Made by a program: the position numbers and the translations under genes. A model generated the notes under the pieces. It was not told the DNA's origin and made no database searches. It saw only the letters and a list, made by a program, of their open reading frames with translations. A stretch of 64,000 bases of DNA from Lineolata rhizophorae (Eukaryota > Ascomycota > Dothideomycetes > Lineolatales > Lineolataceae), in NCBI GenBank assembly GCA_010093515.1, contig MU001682.1:131997-195996 (forward strand), read 5' to 3'. Below, in pieces: positions 47,545 through 59,032 of this stretch; the stretch's first letter is position 1; each line of letters begins with the position of its first letter.

Positions 47545-47815
47545 TGGTGTGCGGCGCGGGTTTGCGGAACAGCTGGACGCCGGGGCAAGCGGAGAGACGT
47601 GGAGATGGAAGTCGGACGCGGCGGTGGTGCGGCTCTGGCCGTCGACTCGTTCACTGCCCGGGCTAAACCCGAACAGGCAAGGAGCAGAGAAAAAGTGCCC
47701 GCCGCAGCTTTCGCAAGCTCGGGCCTCGCCCGCTAAAAATTTCCTGGACTTCCAACTCCCGCACAACATTTTGAGTCGGAAATTTCCACAGCCTCCATTG
47801 CACCGCGTAACGGCA
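47545..47815. promoter_or_regulatory. Shared bidirectional promoter of mS29 and RRS1
   Basis: 271 bp separate the two ATGs. AAAAATTT at 47735-47742, 74 bp before the RRS1 start, fits the RRPE element of ribosome-biogenesis genes (described in yeast); a palindromic GGAAATTTCC follows at 47779-47788. The functional reading is inference. Confidence 0.55.
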
Positions 47816-48640
47816 ATGGCCGACCATATGGACATCGAAGTAGCGGATGCGCGGCCGCAGGACGAAATAATGGACGAGAATGCGACTTCAAGTTCACATG
47901 CCGGTGACGACTCGCCTTCGGAGGAGGAGCTCTCATCCGACGGCGTGCCGCCGGGCTTCGACGAGGACGATGGCGACGAGGACGCCTCGTCCGACGCAGA
48001 AGGAGGGGAGGACGACGACGACGACGACGAGCTCCCCGAAACCACCACCCGAGCCTCCTTCTCTACGGCGGCCCCGACCGGCAGCGTCGCCGTCGAGAAG
48101 CCCACGCCCTACACCTTCGACCTGGGCAACCTGCTCGCCAACGACGCGAACCCGCTGCCGCCGAAGCCGGACGAGCCGGCGCTCCAGGCCGCCGCGCGCG
48201 ACGCGGCCCAGGCGCTCGTCAACCAGCTGCTGACGACGTGCCCGGCGACGGCGACGGCGTCGGGCAACGTGGTGCTGGCGCTGCCGGACGCGGCGACGCC
48301 GCTGCCGCGCGAGAAGCCGGCGCCGGCGGCCAAGGAGCCGACGGCGTGGGAGCGGTTCGCGGCGCGCAAGGGCATCAGGGCGAAGCGCCGCGACGAGCGC
48401 GGCAAGCTGGTGTACGACGAGGAGAAGGGCGAGTGGGTCCCGCGCTGGGGGTACAAGGGCAAGAACAAGGAGGCGGAGCAGCAGTGGCTGGTCGAGGTGG
48501 ATGCCAAGAGGGAGAGGGAGAAGGGCGAGGCGCTGGATCCGCGCAAGGAGTCGAGGGAGGCAAGGAAGGAGAGGGTGAAGAGGAATGAACGGAAGATGAG
48601 GGCGAATGAACGGCGGTCGAAGAAGGGGGTGGCTATGTGA
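47816..48640 (+). CDS. RRS1: Ribosome biogenesis regulatory protein Rrs1
   Basis: A single exon of 274 residues. An acidic N-terminus with an Asp run is followed by the Rrs1 core: PTPYTFDLGNLLANDANPL, a helical stretch (ARDAAQALVNQLLT), then LPREKPAPAAKEPTAWERF, AARKGIRAKRRDERGKLVYD and EKGEWVPRWGYKGKNK. The C-terminus is a Lys/Arg/Glu helix. Rrs1 with Rpf2 brings the 5S RNP (5S rRNA, uL18, uL5) into pre-60S particles in the nucleolus. The size is slightly larger than yeast Rrs1 (203) because of the acidic N-terminus and a linker. The start is the ATG right after GTAACGGCA; the long upstream in-frame extension is antisense to mS29 and is not part of this gene. Confidence 0.95.
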   Translation: MADHMDIEVADARPQDEIMDENATSSSHAGDDSPSEEELSSDGVPPGFDEDDGDEDASSDAEGGEDDDDDDELPETTTRASFSTAAPTGSVAVEKPTPYTFDLGNLLANDANPLPPKPDEPALQAAARDAAQALVNQLLTTCPATATASGNVVLALPDAATPLPREKPAPAAKEPTAWERFAARKGIRAKRRDERGKLVYDEEKGEWVPRWGYKGKNKEAEQQWLVEVDAKREREKGEALDPRKESREARKERVKRNERKMRANERRSKKGVAM

Positions 48641-49826
48641 ACAGCATGCTGTGGCACGCGTGTTTCGTTGCGTGGGGTGCGGATGATGATTGAACGGCTG
48701 TTTTTCGTGTGCGGTGGCTTCGCGCCGCATATGTGGGATACTTGGAGTTCTGGTGTTTGGCATGTGTTCCCGCGGTGCTGAAGGAACACCCGCTCATTAC
48801 GAGCAAAATCGGGGCGTTTGGCGGTAGATACAAAAGGGTGACGTGGAACTATCAGCAAAGTCGAGATGGTCCATCTGAAAACTAAAAATTTGAATCCTTT
48901 TTGCGCAGTAATATCCCGTGCTTGCTTTTTTGGGATGCCTATTGCCCCAGCGACATATTCTCTCCAAGAGCCTGCATACTTTCGGTAACCTCCCGCTGCA
49001 TGCTACCCACACGGCTGCGATTCATCTTGTGAGAATGCGGTGTCTTGCACCGTGCTGCGGAAACATCTCTAACGGAGCGGTGACGCGTGACCGAATGTTG
49101 AAATAGACAGTGCAAGCTGAACACCAACCTTGAAATCACTAGCAGCATGGCGGCCGATTGAGGGCAAAAATAAGATTAAAGTGGGCTTGGAAAGCATCCT
49201 TGGAGTAATGATAATCGGCTTCATAAAGCCTCCCAACCCACAGAGGGCAACTAGAACTTTACCCCATCCTCCTACGGAGAAAGTATCATGCCTTGTCTCC
49301 ACCGCCTATTCGCTCCCCTATCGTACAAAATGCTCGAACAGCTTCGAACTCGAACCCAATCGCTACAATCGAAAGCGGTGAGAATTCATGCTCAACACTC
49401 AACAACGTATCGCCACAATTCACATCCGCAAATGTCGCCTTCACCCACCACCCACCTTTTGCCTTTCAGGTAAACATGCTCGGGGATGCAAACATAGCCG
49501 CAATGAGATGAAAAAAAAGAAAAGAAAAACACAGAAAAGTGTGACAAAGTAACTTGGAAACAAGAAAAGCAACGCCCTGATCTCGAGATTGGGTATTCCG
49601 GAGGCCCACTCCATCCGTCGCTCAAGTTGACAAAAGCACCCCAAACATGGAAACCATCAAATGCCCGCACAGTTTCAAACGCACACGGGAAAACAAGCAA
49701 GAACAAAAACAACTGGTGAAAGTGAAAACAAGGGCCGCCCGAAATAAAATCTGCTCCATGCTTTTTGAAACCAGGCCCAAAAATACAAATGCTCGAAGTG
49801 GACATTGAAAGAGCCTCGCCGGTTCG
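48641..49826. other. Convergent intergenic region
   Basis: 1.2 kb, AT-richer, between RRS1 (+) and the RhoGAP gene (-). A-rich tracts at 49500-49530. No gene recognised. Confidence 0.5.
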
Positions 49827-51998
49827 TCAATAGCCGTCGTCGCTCCCCGCGAAAGCGGGAACGCTCATAGGTGAATATAGAGGGACTGGCGACAGCTTGG
49901 GCGCGTCTTCAGCTTTCTTGGGCTGCTGGTCACCTGGAGTAGGCGTAACGCTCTCATCATGGCTGGACTTTTGCGTGGAATGGCCGGTGCCACCGTGGCG
50001 AGACCTATCCGGAGTCGAGCTACCGGTCAATGAATGCTTGCTGCTCTCGGACGAGGAGACTGCACGACTATCTTCCACATTCGTCCCATTTGTCATCCGC
50101 GTCCCGTGCGAAGGCGCAGGGGATCCTGTGCGGTTCTCGTGGTCGGCCATGATACGCAACTCTTCCGCTAAGTAGGTCTTCTCGGTCCAGCATCCCTGCC
50201 AGCAGTTACGCCAGTCGAGAACAAGGAATTGGAAGCAGAATGCGTCGATTTTCATGCATGGCTGGAAGCAGATGCACAAGTTCTGATAGTTCATCTTGTT
50301 GGACTCAGAACAAGAATGCAACAAGCTTATGTGGCACGTGATGGCAAAGAGGAGGTAGTAGTGGTACGGAGGCAGCTTGGACAGCTCATCTTTGAGCATC
50401 TGCGGAGTTTCCTTGGCACCGGCACACTCTTCGGCAATCCTATGCTGAGTCGTTTTGGGGAAGATTTCATCAGGAAGATCTCGAAGCCAAGCCTTGAACA
50501 TGGAGCCGATGATATTGATGTCGTAGAGTTCCGGTTCGTCAAAAAGGTTGATGTCGTACTCTAATAGACGATAAAGATTAGTGATGCGTTCTTAGAAGGG
50601 TGCTGGGGAAGAGACTCGTTCGGATGCGTACCTGTATCAAACCGCATCTGCCAATTTTTGATCTCCTTGCCGCTCCCGGGAACGCGATACAAGCCTTCCT
50701 CTTCACAACCTTTCATGTTCAGATAACTGTCACAGGCGTCAGTCAACAATCCACGCAATATTCGCATCGCCCCTATAGACTTACTCAATGCATCTCCATG
50801 GCAAAGCCGGCATCCAGAACTCTGTCTTATCTTTCGAGGCTTCCAAACGCTTTGAGATCCTCGTCTTGCGGGTCTGTTCAACCAAAGGCAAATTGATGAC
50901 TTTGCAAACGTAGTTCTCCGGAAGAGGCATCGCCTCGCGCTCGTGGCTACTGCCACTGCGAGCAAGCTTCCCGAATATGCCTTTGCCTGCTTTGCCAATA
51001 CCATCAGCAGCCTTTGTTCCTTGACTCCGTATGTTGGATAGGAAGGCCGCACCGCCGCTTTCTTTGAAGGACGACGAGAAGGAGAATGGATCCTTCCGAT
51101 CCTTCAGCGATGTCGAAGTATCATCCTCCGAGTCTACCGCTTGGTGGCGGTCCGCTGAGCGACCACGGATCCCAGAGCCTATGAGATCGCGAAAGCTACG
51201 GTCTTTTTCAAGGGGTGCCGTCTTCATGCCTGCCATGTCTGGTGTGTACTTGCTCGGTTTGATCTCGGCCGGGTCGAGCATGCGATGGGGAGTGGAAGGT
51301 TTCTGTCTCGTATGGTGACTCTGCTCGTGGCGAATCGACCTACTGCGCAGCAGGTTGAATTTGTTCGGCCGGACAGTCTTCCTGTTACTGCCGGTTGTTC
51401 CCAGATCCGAGTTGATATGCGGAACGCTCTGAGACTTGACAGAGCCGTTCCGAATAGCGCTATCATCGACACTGCCAGATACATTTCCTAATTAAGTGTT
51501 AATCATGCCACGACTTGCTAGCGTTACTACCGGGTATATGATCCATCACTCACCCACCGGCACGCTGGCCGCATCAGAGGCCATGCTCAAGTCCGGCGAG
51601 GAGCCTTGCCTACGCCGTATGGAATAGACCTCGGCGTCTGGAGACCCTTTAAAATCCTCATCCGAGACCTGACGTATAGAACTCTCCGCCGCAGAGTGTT
51701 GTATCCGGGATGAAGACTTCGAGGCCTTTTTATTTGAAAAAATTGACTTGGATCCGTCCTTACGGCCCGGAGAAGTGGGGGAGCGCGGGCGATGAGGAAG
51801 CGAGGTGATAGGAGAATGAGGCTCGTATGCATCAGCAAAGCTGGCCCCAGAATCGTCGTGGCTGTCTAGCCGCGGTGGGCTCGTCATGGGCGGACTGCCA
51901 GGGCTGTGGGGACTACCGACAAGCCGACTTGTTGCCGGCTGCCGTTTGCCCGCCACGTTTGCCTGCAGATTTAATGAAAGTGTGGAGGATTTCGGCAT
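49827..51998 (-). CDS. RhoGAP-domain protein
   Basis: Four exons from the ATG at 51998 (51998-51554, 51487-50785, 50726-50632, 50560-49827; introns 66, 58, 71 nt) give 658 residues. Residues 1-320 are Ser/Pro-rich and disordered. The RhoGAP domain starts near 355: VCKVINLPLVEQTRKTR, WMPALPWRCIDYLNMKG, then CEEEGLYRVPGSGKEI with the arginine finger at about 397, DINIIGSMFKAWLRDLPDEI, PPYHYYLLFAITCHISLLH and KMNYQNLCICFQPCMKI. It should accelerate GTP hydrolysis by a Rho/Cdc42-type GTPase in polarity or wall signalling. Unusual are WRNCWQGCWTEK after the domain and a Ser/Thr-rich tail. The N-terminus is uncertain: the frame is open upstream of MPKSS to a CTAAC...CCCAG acceptor near 52030 (TPIVSVERPSRSLRK), so an upstream exon beginning MADPIPLQRNRN at 52386 may belong to it. 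Confidence 0.88.
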
Positions 51999-54559
51999 TT
52001 TGCGAAGAGACCTAGACGGGCGCTCTACGGAAACGATTGGTGTCTGGGGCAGTTAGCGCTGTCATCCATATGAAGATAGCGACCGAAAAGAATTGGTATA
52101 GGCCTTTAGTAAACTGTCTTTGTTCGTTTGCCGACAACACGCGAAACAAATTCAGGTGTAGTTCGGGGCACATGAACAAAAAGACCACACCGACCTTGGT
52201 ATGCACCACAAAGAAATGGTCGCGGGCCAGGCACGGCCAACCAGAATAGTTCAAGACTTGGCCGTGGGACGGTTGCTGTGATGCCGCGCTGACTACCGCC
52301 GAACGCCCATATGCCGGCTTTCTCGCTGGAACACACCGGGGGACTCGCCTATTTCGGTTCCGCTGCAACGGTATAGGGTCAGCCATGATGAATGAGCTCT
52401 ACGGTACTTCCTAAGGACGGTGAAAGAGATGAAGAATGCCCAAGGAAACTTGCAAACGAACCGTATAAGACCTGCGGCAGCCCAGAAGTTCACTTTGTTG
52501 AACCTGGGCGGCAGTCGGGGCCTTTCAGCGGCGTGACCCGTGTTGGAGGCGCAGGCAGAGCGTATTGAATCGGGAGACTGGGTGCAACGCAAAGAGCGAG
52601 AAGTTGACGGTCGGCGGTACACAGCAGCAGAACGAGAGGGCTCACGAGCAGCGAGCAAGCCGCCACCGTGCAGGGCCTAGCGGGCAAGCAGCGGAGTAGG
52701 GCGGTCTATCCGCAGCTGGATTCTGATTAATCCCTGTTACACGGTGGGAGGGACCGTGCATGCAAGTGCGCGGAAGAGTTGCGGTTGCACCAAAAAGGCG
52801 AAAACCCAAAGACGGCGTTCGGGCCGAGTCATGGATCGAGATGAGGGCAGAGGGTGCGTGGCCGTGGGTGCGAGCAGAAATAAATACCTTGCAGGGCGCC
52901 GGCGGTCTGATGGCGGCGCGGCGGCCAAAGGTGAATTGGGCGTGCGGGCAGCGGGCAGCCAGAGGCTACCAGGGAGCGCGGTGCAAGACGGCAAAACGCC
53001 GGCCAGACCGCTGGCAGAGCGACGAGGCCAGCGGCAGCAGCCGCGGCGGGTGGAGCGCAGAAGGGAGCGGGACTGGCTCGGCGTGGTCGAACAAAGCGCA
53101 GGCGTCAAATAATAGGGAGAGGCGGCGGCGGAGCGGCGGCGGAGAGGTGGTTGCACGAACACACGTCAGGCCGGGGCGCGAGAGCGATGGCGCACCGGGG
53201 GGGCACGGCGGCAGGCGAGCAAACGGTGGTGGCGACAAGGGCGGCGGGAGGACGAAGAGAACGACGGTGAACGAGGGAGGAGGGCTGAGGGAGTGTGTGC
53301 GCTAGCTGGGCGTGGGTGGGAAGGAGCCTCGGGTGTGGGAGAGGTCGGCCGCTCCAGAGAGGGCAGGCGGGCGCTGTACACGCGGCGGCGGGCGGGCCCC
53401 CGGTCCAACCCACGGCTTCCAGCGGGCCCGGCGGAGCTCCTGCCGGCGGCCGGCCGCTCTCAGGTGGGTGACAGGCGGGCCGGTCCGCGCAGACGCTCGT
53501 CCAGCGCACAGAGAGGGGAGTCCGCCGAGCGGTCTGCGTGGTGGTGATGGCCGTTCTGCGAGGAGCGCAAGGTCCGCCGCTGCTGCAGGCCCGCGAGTGG
53601 CAGGTGGAGTGGAGAGGTGAGCGGAACGGGAAAGGCCAGGGCAAGGCCGGGCGTGCAGCCCACGGCGGGCGGCGGGCCAGTTGTAAGCGCGCGCTACAAC
53701 TTGATACGGTATCACTTCCCGGCCGCCGCCGCAGACACCGCTGTCTCCTGCGTGCTTGTGCCAATGTACATACCTACATACTGGAGACTCGTCAGCCGCA
53801 CCACCTGAGAGCGCTGCGTCTGCCCCCTCCCTCCGCCCCCTCCCGCACGCTTGACACACGCGCCCGTGCGCGCCCCTCATTCCATCCCTCCCGCCTGCAG
53901 CTATACCATCAGGCACATAACGCCGAGCTGGCATCCTCCCGTCGTGTACGTAGCAACTTACTCGGCCCTGCGCGAGGCACGCAAAGCATGAGCAAATCTC
54001 CAAGAAGCCAAATGCGAAGTCGGCATCATTTTGTCTATCTCAATGCGCCGCCGCCCGGCGTGGCAGCGCCTAAAGAAGAAGCCAATGGGCTCTTCCCAGC
54101 CAGCGCCGGGAACCAGTCGCAGTGTGCCGCCTCCGATGCCTCTTTATCTTCCTACGATGTGTTCATCTGCAGCGCGCAGCCATGCTGCACGGCGGAGGCT
54201 GCGGTCGAGAGAGAGCCTCGGCATGCACGTAACGGGGGTTTCGCGAACGCCACTCCGACCGGCGCGATGGTGGAGCTGGCCGTGCCTGAGCCATCGCCTT
54301 GGCAGGCCGGCCGCCCAATGGCGCGCCCGATGCGGCGTCCTGATTGCGACAGCTGCCTGGCCCCTGGCGGTCCCGCTGCAGCCGCGCGCCGTCGGTTGAT
54401 TGGGCCGCCCGTTCACTAGTGTCCCCTCCGCCGAACCTCACCCCTCCCATGCGCCGATTCCCGAACGACGAAACAACCTCCCTGCGCCTCTGGTGATCTT
54501 CCATCTCCTGCAGCGCGCCCTCTTGACCCCCATCGCCTCCCTCTGGTGCCGTAGTCCTC
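51999..54559. other. Divergent intergenic region, RhoGAP / BET2, with a possible RhoGAP first exon
   Basis: 2.6 kb. 52386-52260 on the minus strand starts MADPIPLQRNRN and could be exon 1 of the RhoGAP gene, but no strong donor was found (candidates GTAGTC and GTCTTG). 52.74-54.4 kb is very GC-rich with long open frames in most frames at once (up to 293 codons); none has a domain, and I treat them as composition effects. A TACATACCTACATACTGG stretch lies near 53766. Confidence 0.5.
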
Positions 54560-55733
54560 ATGTCTCTAGTCTCCGGGCCCGGCCGGGGCGGCGCCGACGA
54601 CGACAAGCTGCCGGAGGAGCTCATGTTGTCTGTAGACCAGCACGTCAAATACATCCAGAGTCTCGACACCGTTCGTGCCTCAGATCCCCTTTTCTCCAGC
54701 AAGCGATGACCTCCTGTTGACCCGCTCCGGTGCTGCAGCGCAAGGATGAGCTCGAGTACTGGCTGACTGAACACCTTCGTTTAAACGGTCTTTACTGGGG
54801 TCTGACTGCCCTTCACCTCCTTGGCCACCCGGAGGCTCTTCCGCGCGATGACGTCCTGACGTTCGTCCTTTCCTGTATGCACGACAACGGGGGCTTTGGC
54901 GCAGCGCCAGGCCACGATGCTCACATGCTCTACACCGTCAGCGCGGTCCAAATCCTGACCACGCTAGACGGGTTCGACGAGCTGGAGCAGAAAGTGCCTG
55001 GCGGCAAGGCCAAGATCGGTCGTTGTACGTACATGACCCCGTGGTCCTCGTCTGCTCTTCGTGGCTGACCTCCGTCCAAGATATCGCGAACTTGCAAGAC
55101 AGAGAGACCGGCGCTTTTGCCGGCGACGAGTGGGGCGAAAAGGACACCCGCTTTCTTTACGGAGCTCTGAACGCGTTGTCATTGATGCACCTCCTGGATG
55201 CTGTAGACGTCGACAAGGCTGTGCACCACGTCGCGGCTTGCGCCAATTTCGACGGAGGATACGGCGCCGGCCCGGGGGCCGAATCGCACTCCGGACAGGT
55301 GTTTACCTGCGTAGGCGCGCTGACGATCGCGGGGCGTTCGGATCTCATAGATCGGGACAGGCTGGGCGCATGGCTCAGCGAGCGGCAGCTGCCAAACGGG
55401 GGCCTCAACGGCAGGCCGGAGAAACTTGAAGACGTGTGCTACAGCTGGTGGGTGGCCAGCAGTCTCGCCATGATCGATAGGCTGCATTGGATATCGGCAG
55501 ATCGGCTCCAGGCCTTCATTCTCAAGTGCCAGGTCAGTAAGGTGCCCCTGCCGTGTTGGACAGTCGGGCTGCGTGTCCCGTGGTTGACTTACGCGAATCT
55601 GGCTCAGGACGCCGAGCTCGGCGGTATCGCTGACCGCCCCGGCGACGCCGTCGACGTCTTCCACACCGTCTTTGGCATTGCGGGCCTGAGCCTGATCGGC
55701 CATCCCGGCCTTGAGGAGGTCGACCCGGCGTAG
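54560..55733 (+). CDS. BET2: Rab geranylgeranyltransferase beta subunit
   Basis: Four exons (54560-54670, 54739-55024, 55081-55532, 55608-55733; introns 68, 56 and 75 nt) give 324 residues. Prenyltransferase beta repeats are clear: [97 protein letters not shown] and [18 protein letters not shown]. The zinc ligands Asp and Cys ([11 protein letters not shown]) and His (DVFHT) are intact. Splicing at GTACGT after ...KIGR gives [12 protein letters not shown] as in relatives; the earlier GTCGTT donor would lose that block. With an alpha subunit and Rab escort protein it attaches geranylgeranyl groups to Rab GTPases in the cytosol. Confidence 0.95.
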
Positions 55734-57024
55734 TAGGTGCCCTCCTTTCTCGCGCAATTGAGGACGTCTGGTCTGACTGCCGGCTTCCCAAGCTGCATGC
55801 CCAAGGCCGTGACGCGCCGGGCGTTGGGCGGGCGGTGACAGGCGGCAGGGCAAACCGCTGCCAGCGGCCTCCGGGGCTAGCCCCCCCGCTTCTCGAGCGG
55901 GCGGAGCGGGCGGGCGCCTCGTGGGTGGCAAACTAGCGTCAGGTACCGTACCGGGCGCGCGGTACGCGCCTTACCCGAAGCGGACACATGATATCAACGC
56001 CTCCCGCCATCTAATAGCCCGCCGTCTCGAGCATCGTGAGCAGTGGGACACAGGACGAGAGGAGAATGAGTTTTGGCGTCACTGAGATTCATCATGCCCC
56101 TCGAGTCGAGACTCCTCAATGGCCTGGTGATCTCAGGGGGCCATACATGCGGTCCCAGGAGGGCGGTCCATAGAGAATCGAATCGTTCCCGAAGAGGGCA
56201 CTCGCGCGCTCCATTGGCCAATCAGACGTGGTGTATTAGGCTCAGTCCTCTGTTAATGGAAGCAGCACATCGCGGACGCCAGCGTGCCTTCCCGGCCGTC
56301 TGCTGCCGCCGCCGCCCGCTTAAAATTCCTTCGAAGCGGCTTCTCTTCTCTTCCTTCTCCACCTCAGCACCGCTCCTACCGCCGTCGTGAGCTCTCGTCC
56401 GCCATCGTCAATCTTGCGACCGAAGCTTCCTTCTCTGAACGGCGTTCCCTTGCCAACCCCTTCAACCACTTTTCGCGCTCTCACGAGCCCCCTTCCCAAG
56501 CCTTGTGCCTTGCGAGAGGGCCTCTTTCTCTGCGCGGCGCTCCGCTCGTCAAGGTCTTCGGGCGCCTCTTCCGTCGTCGCGGCCACTCCCAACCTTCAAC
56601 CTCGCGGCAGAAGCCTCCATTTGCACGGCATTGCTTTGCTAAGCCCCCATTAACCACTTCTTACGTCGTCACAAGCCCTCTTTCCCCTGTCTTGTACCTC
56701 TTCAGAGGGTTCTTTCTGCGCGCGGCGCGCTCCGCTCGTCAAGCGTTCAACCACTTCTCTCAGTGTCGCCAATTCTCCTCCCCTATCAACCTCCTGGCGA
56801 TTGAGCCCTCTTTCTGTCTCTCCCTGGCACTCGTCAGTCTCGTTTTGTCGGGCATTTGATTGCCTCGCACATTGTCGCGAGCTCTGACCCTCAACCTTTC
56901 AGCTCTGCGACAGAGCCCCTCTTTCTCTACCCAGCTCTCCTCTTGTCGAGCTTCCACCTACCACTCTTTGCCTCGTCATTGCCTCTTCGCTAGCACCTCT
57001 ACCGGCCTAAAGCCTCGAGTCGCA
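55734..57024. other. BET2 3' flank and long leader of the zinc-finger gene
   Basis: 1.3 kb. The first half is GC-rich with no gene. From about 56390 a CT-rich leader built of imperfect repeats runs to the zinc-finger ATG. Confidence 0.55.
56390..56960 (+). repeat. Imperfect tandem repeat, about 190-bp unit, in a gene leader
   Basis: TCCGCTCGTCAAG occurs at 56541 and again at 56731 with the same GCGCGGCG context, 190 bp apart; between them, blocks such as (C/T)CAACCACTT, TCGCG..GAAGC and GCCCTCTTTC recur in the same order. A third, weaker copy extends towards 56960. The repeats are diverged. Confidence 0.6.
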
Positions 57025-59032
57025 ATGGTTTCTAAGATGGCACCGGCAAACATGCCGTTGCGTTGCAACCTCTGCTATAAGGCTTCCAGCTTCAGCGATC
57101 TATCCCACCTTCTTACGCACTGCCTGAGCAAGGGCCACCTTGCCCAACACCAAAAATTCAGGCTTCGTGCCGAAGAAGATCCGGAAGCCAAAGCCCGGAT
57201 CGAGGCCTACACCAAGTGGAAGGAGACGTATGGAGTCGACAAATTGATGGCTGAGCGCGTTAAGGAAAAGGAGAAAAAGCGAGCCAAGCAGCGAGCGAGT
57301 GGTAAGTTCTTTCCTCCACCTAGATCATCTCCTCAAACGTAGCTCCTGGGGTCGTCATGTGGAACCGACTAGCTGACAGTTGGAAGCACCTGGCTCTCGA
57401 CGGAGCACCCCACTTCCTTCGACTTTGCCTTTGGCTTTTCCTCCCGCTTTGCCTTCCGCTCTGCCTGGATATCATCCCCAGTCCGGCGGCGACACTATAT
57501 ATCCACACATCCCCTTGCCGTTTGTCAAGCTTGAGCCTCCTGGCACCCCGCCCCAGGCATTCCCTTACGGCGGCACGGCTATTGATGGAACTTTCGGAAA
57601 TGGTGGTGTTGCGCCCTCTATGCAATCTTGGCCGACCATGTCGCATGTCGCGCCTTTCTCTACCCAAGGATTCGATTCCACAAGCTCTGAAACGAGCGAC
57701 AAATATACAACTGCTTCCGTTTCGGTCACCGACGAGTCGCCTTACAGCATCGAGGAAACTGATGACATGATTGTGTTGGAACACAACAAACTGAAGGGTA
57801 TCATCTACGAGGGAATGGGGATCTTTGACTCTGCCACTCCAGAAATGCGCCGCAAGAGGAACCAGAAAAAGGACAATTCGGTCGTCGCCCAGCTCGAATC
57901 AAACTCCTTCGATGTCGACGCCCTGGAGATGGTCTTCTCTCCCAAAGGAACTTTCAGGAAGACTCGCAAGATCTCGGGCTTGCCGTGCTCTGATGATGAG
58001 GGTAGCGACTTCGAAGGTTCTCCGGAGCCGATTCCACCACCGAGACGCCAGGCTCTTGCGTCCTGGGATCCAAACCGCCCCAAGACCGCTAATTCTATTC
58101 ACAATACTCGTGGTGTTCCGGGAATCACCATCAACGTGGCAGCAGCGAATGGACACTGCGATTCTGTCAACCTTCAGAACCCGAGTGCTCACTCCAGTGG
58201 CCGGTTTAGGCGTTCACTCTACTTCCCTACTTCGGGCTCCTTGCCTGGTTCGGGCGCCTTGCCTGGTTCGAGCTCCTTGCCTGGTTCGGGATCCTTGCCT
58301 AATACCAACGCCATCTCTGGCTCTGGCCCGGTTTCCAGCTCCGTACTCCTCCCTGGTTCCGGCACATATCCTCGTCCCAGCATCTTCCCTCGTTCAGGTC
58401 CGACCCTTCGTTCGGGGGAGTTTCCACAGGATGGCCCCATGGTTGTTGACGGGGCTCTTATTCCGACCCCGACTGTCTCTGAAGTCTTGGGCTTTGGTCC
58501 AAACTCTCCTCGTCCGGATTTTCTACACAATGGTTCAATTAAGCAGGCAATGGCCTTCTTCAACGGACCGTCCCCGCGCGCGGCAGAGTTCTCTCTTGGT
58601 GATCCATTGGTACAAGGGGATGAATACTCGCTCGGCAACTCTATGCCGATGCAGCACCTCACCAGCGGCACTGATGGTAAAGACTTGAGGCACAATGGCG
58701 TCACTGTGTCGGGAAATATGGCCCACCAGTTTGATGGCCCTCAGCCGGTCATGCTGTCTAGTGCTCAACAGTCTTACCATCAGGGGGCAAGTTACGACCC
58801 TTTGTTAGAGCTCGACTTTGGAGACCTAACTTCGTCTACACAGGACGCGGCCTCCTCTCTTGACCTCCCACCGACCGACTCTATTTCGAGTGGGTATGAG
58901 CATGCGATGGAACAGCACGATCCTCATATCGACATGCCTGGCTTCTTCGCGCACCCAAGCCTACTCACTCGTCAGAACGTCGGGAGCCCTGATGACGAAG
59001 GCACGCTGTCATGCCCGCCATCTGAGCAGTAG
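57025..59032 (+). CDS. Zinc-finger protein with Ser/Pro-rich repeat region, unknown function
   Basis: Exon 1 (57025-57301) and exon 2 (about 57387-59032) give roughly 640 residues. Residues 11-90 hold a single finger, MPLRCNLCYKASSFSDLSHL followed by THCLSKGHLAQHQKF (Cys14, Cys17, His32, His38; C-x2-C-x14-H-x5-H), then a charged helix EAYTKWKETYGVDKLMAERV ending in a Lys/Arg cluster, perhaps a nuclear signal. The remainder is Pro/Ser/Gly-rich with acidic patches (SDDEGSDFEGSPEP) and 18-bp repeats. I recall this N-terminal finger plus helix in other Sordariomycetes without a known role. The donor GTAAGT is clear; the acceptor is not: frame requires AAG at 57386, while the stronger CAG at 57379 breaks phase. 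A farther upstream in-frame ATG (56860) lies in the repeated leader and is less likely. Confidence 0.75.
58232..58303 (+). repeat. 4 x 18-bp coding minisatellite
   Basis: Four units of TCGGGCTCCTTGCCTGGT (one to three differences between units) encode a Ser-Gly-Ser-Leu-Pro-Gly repeat in the zinc-finger protein. Weaker related units continue downstream. Confidence 0.88.

Noticed and set aside
46895-47815. Long open extension upstream of RRS1 in the same frame
   Set aside because: It runs antisense through the mS29 exon and the shared promoter; Rrs1 proteins start with the acidic region following the ATG at 47816.
53302-54419. Large overlapping frames on both strands upstream of BET2 (up to 293 codons)
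   Set aside because: Extremely GC-rich DNA gives long open frames in most registers; none shows a domain or consistent codon use.
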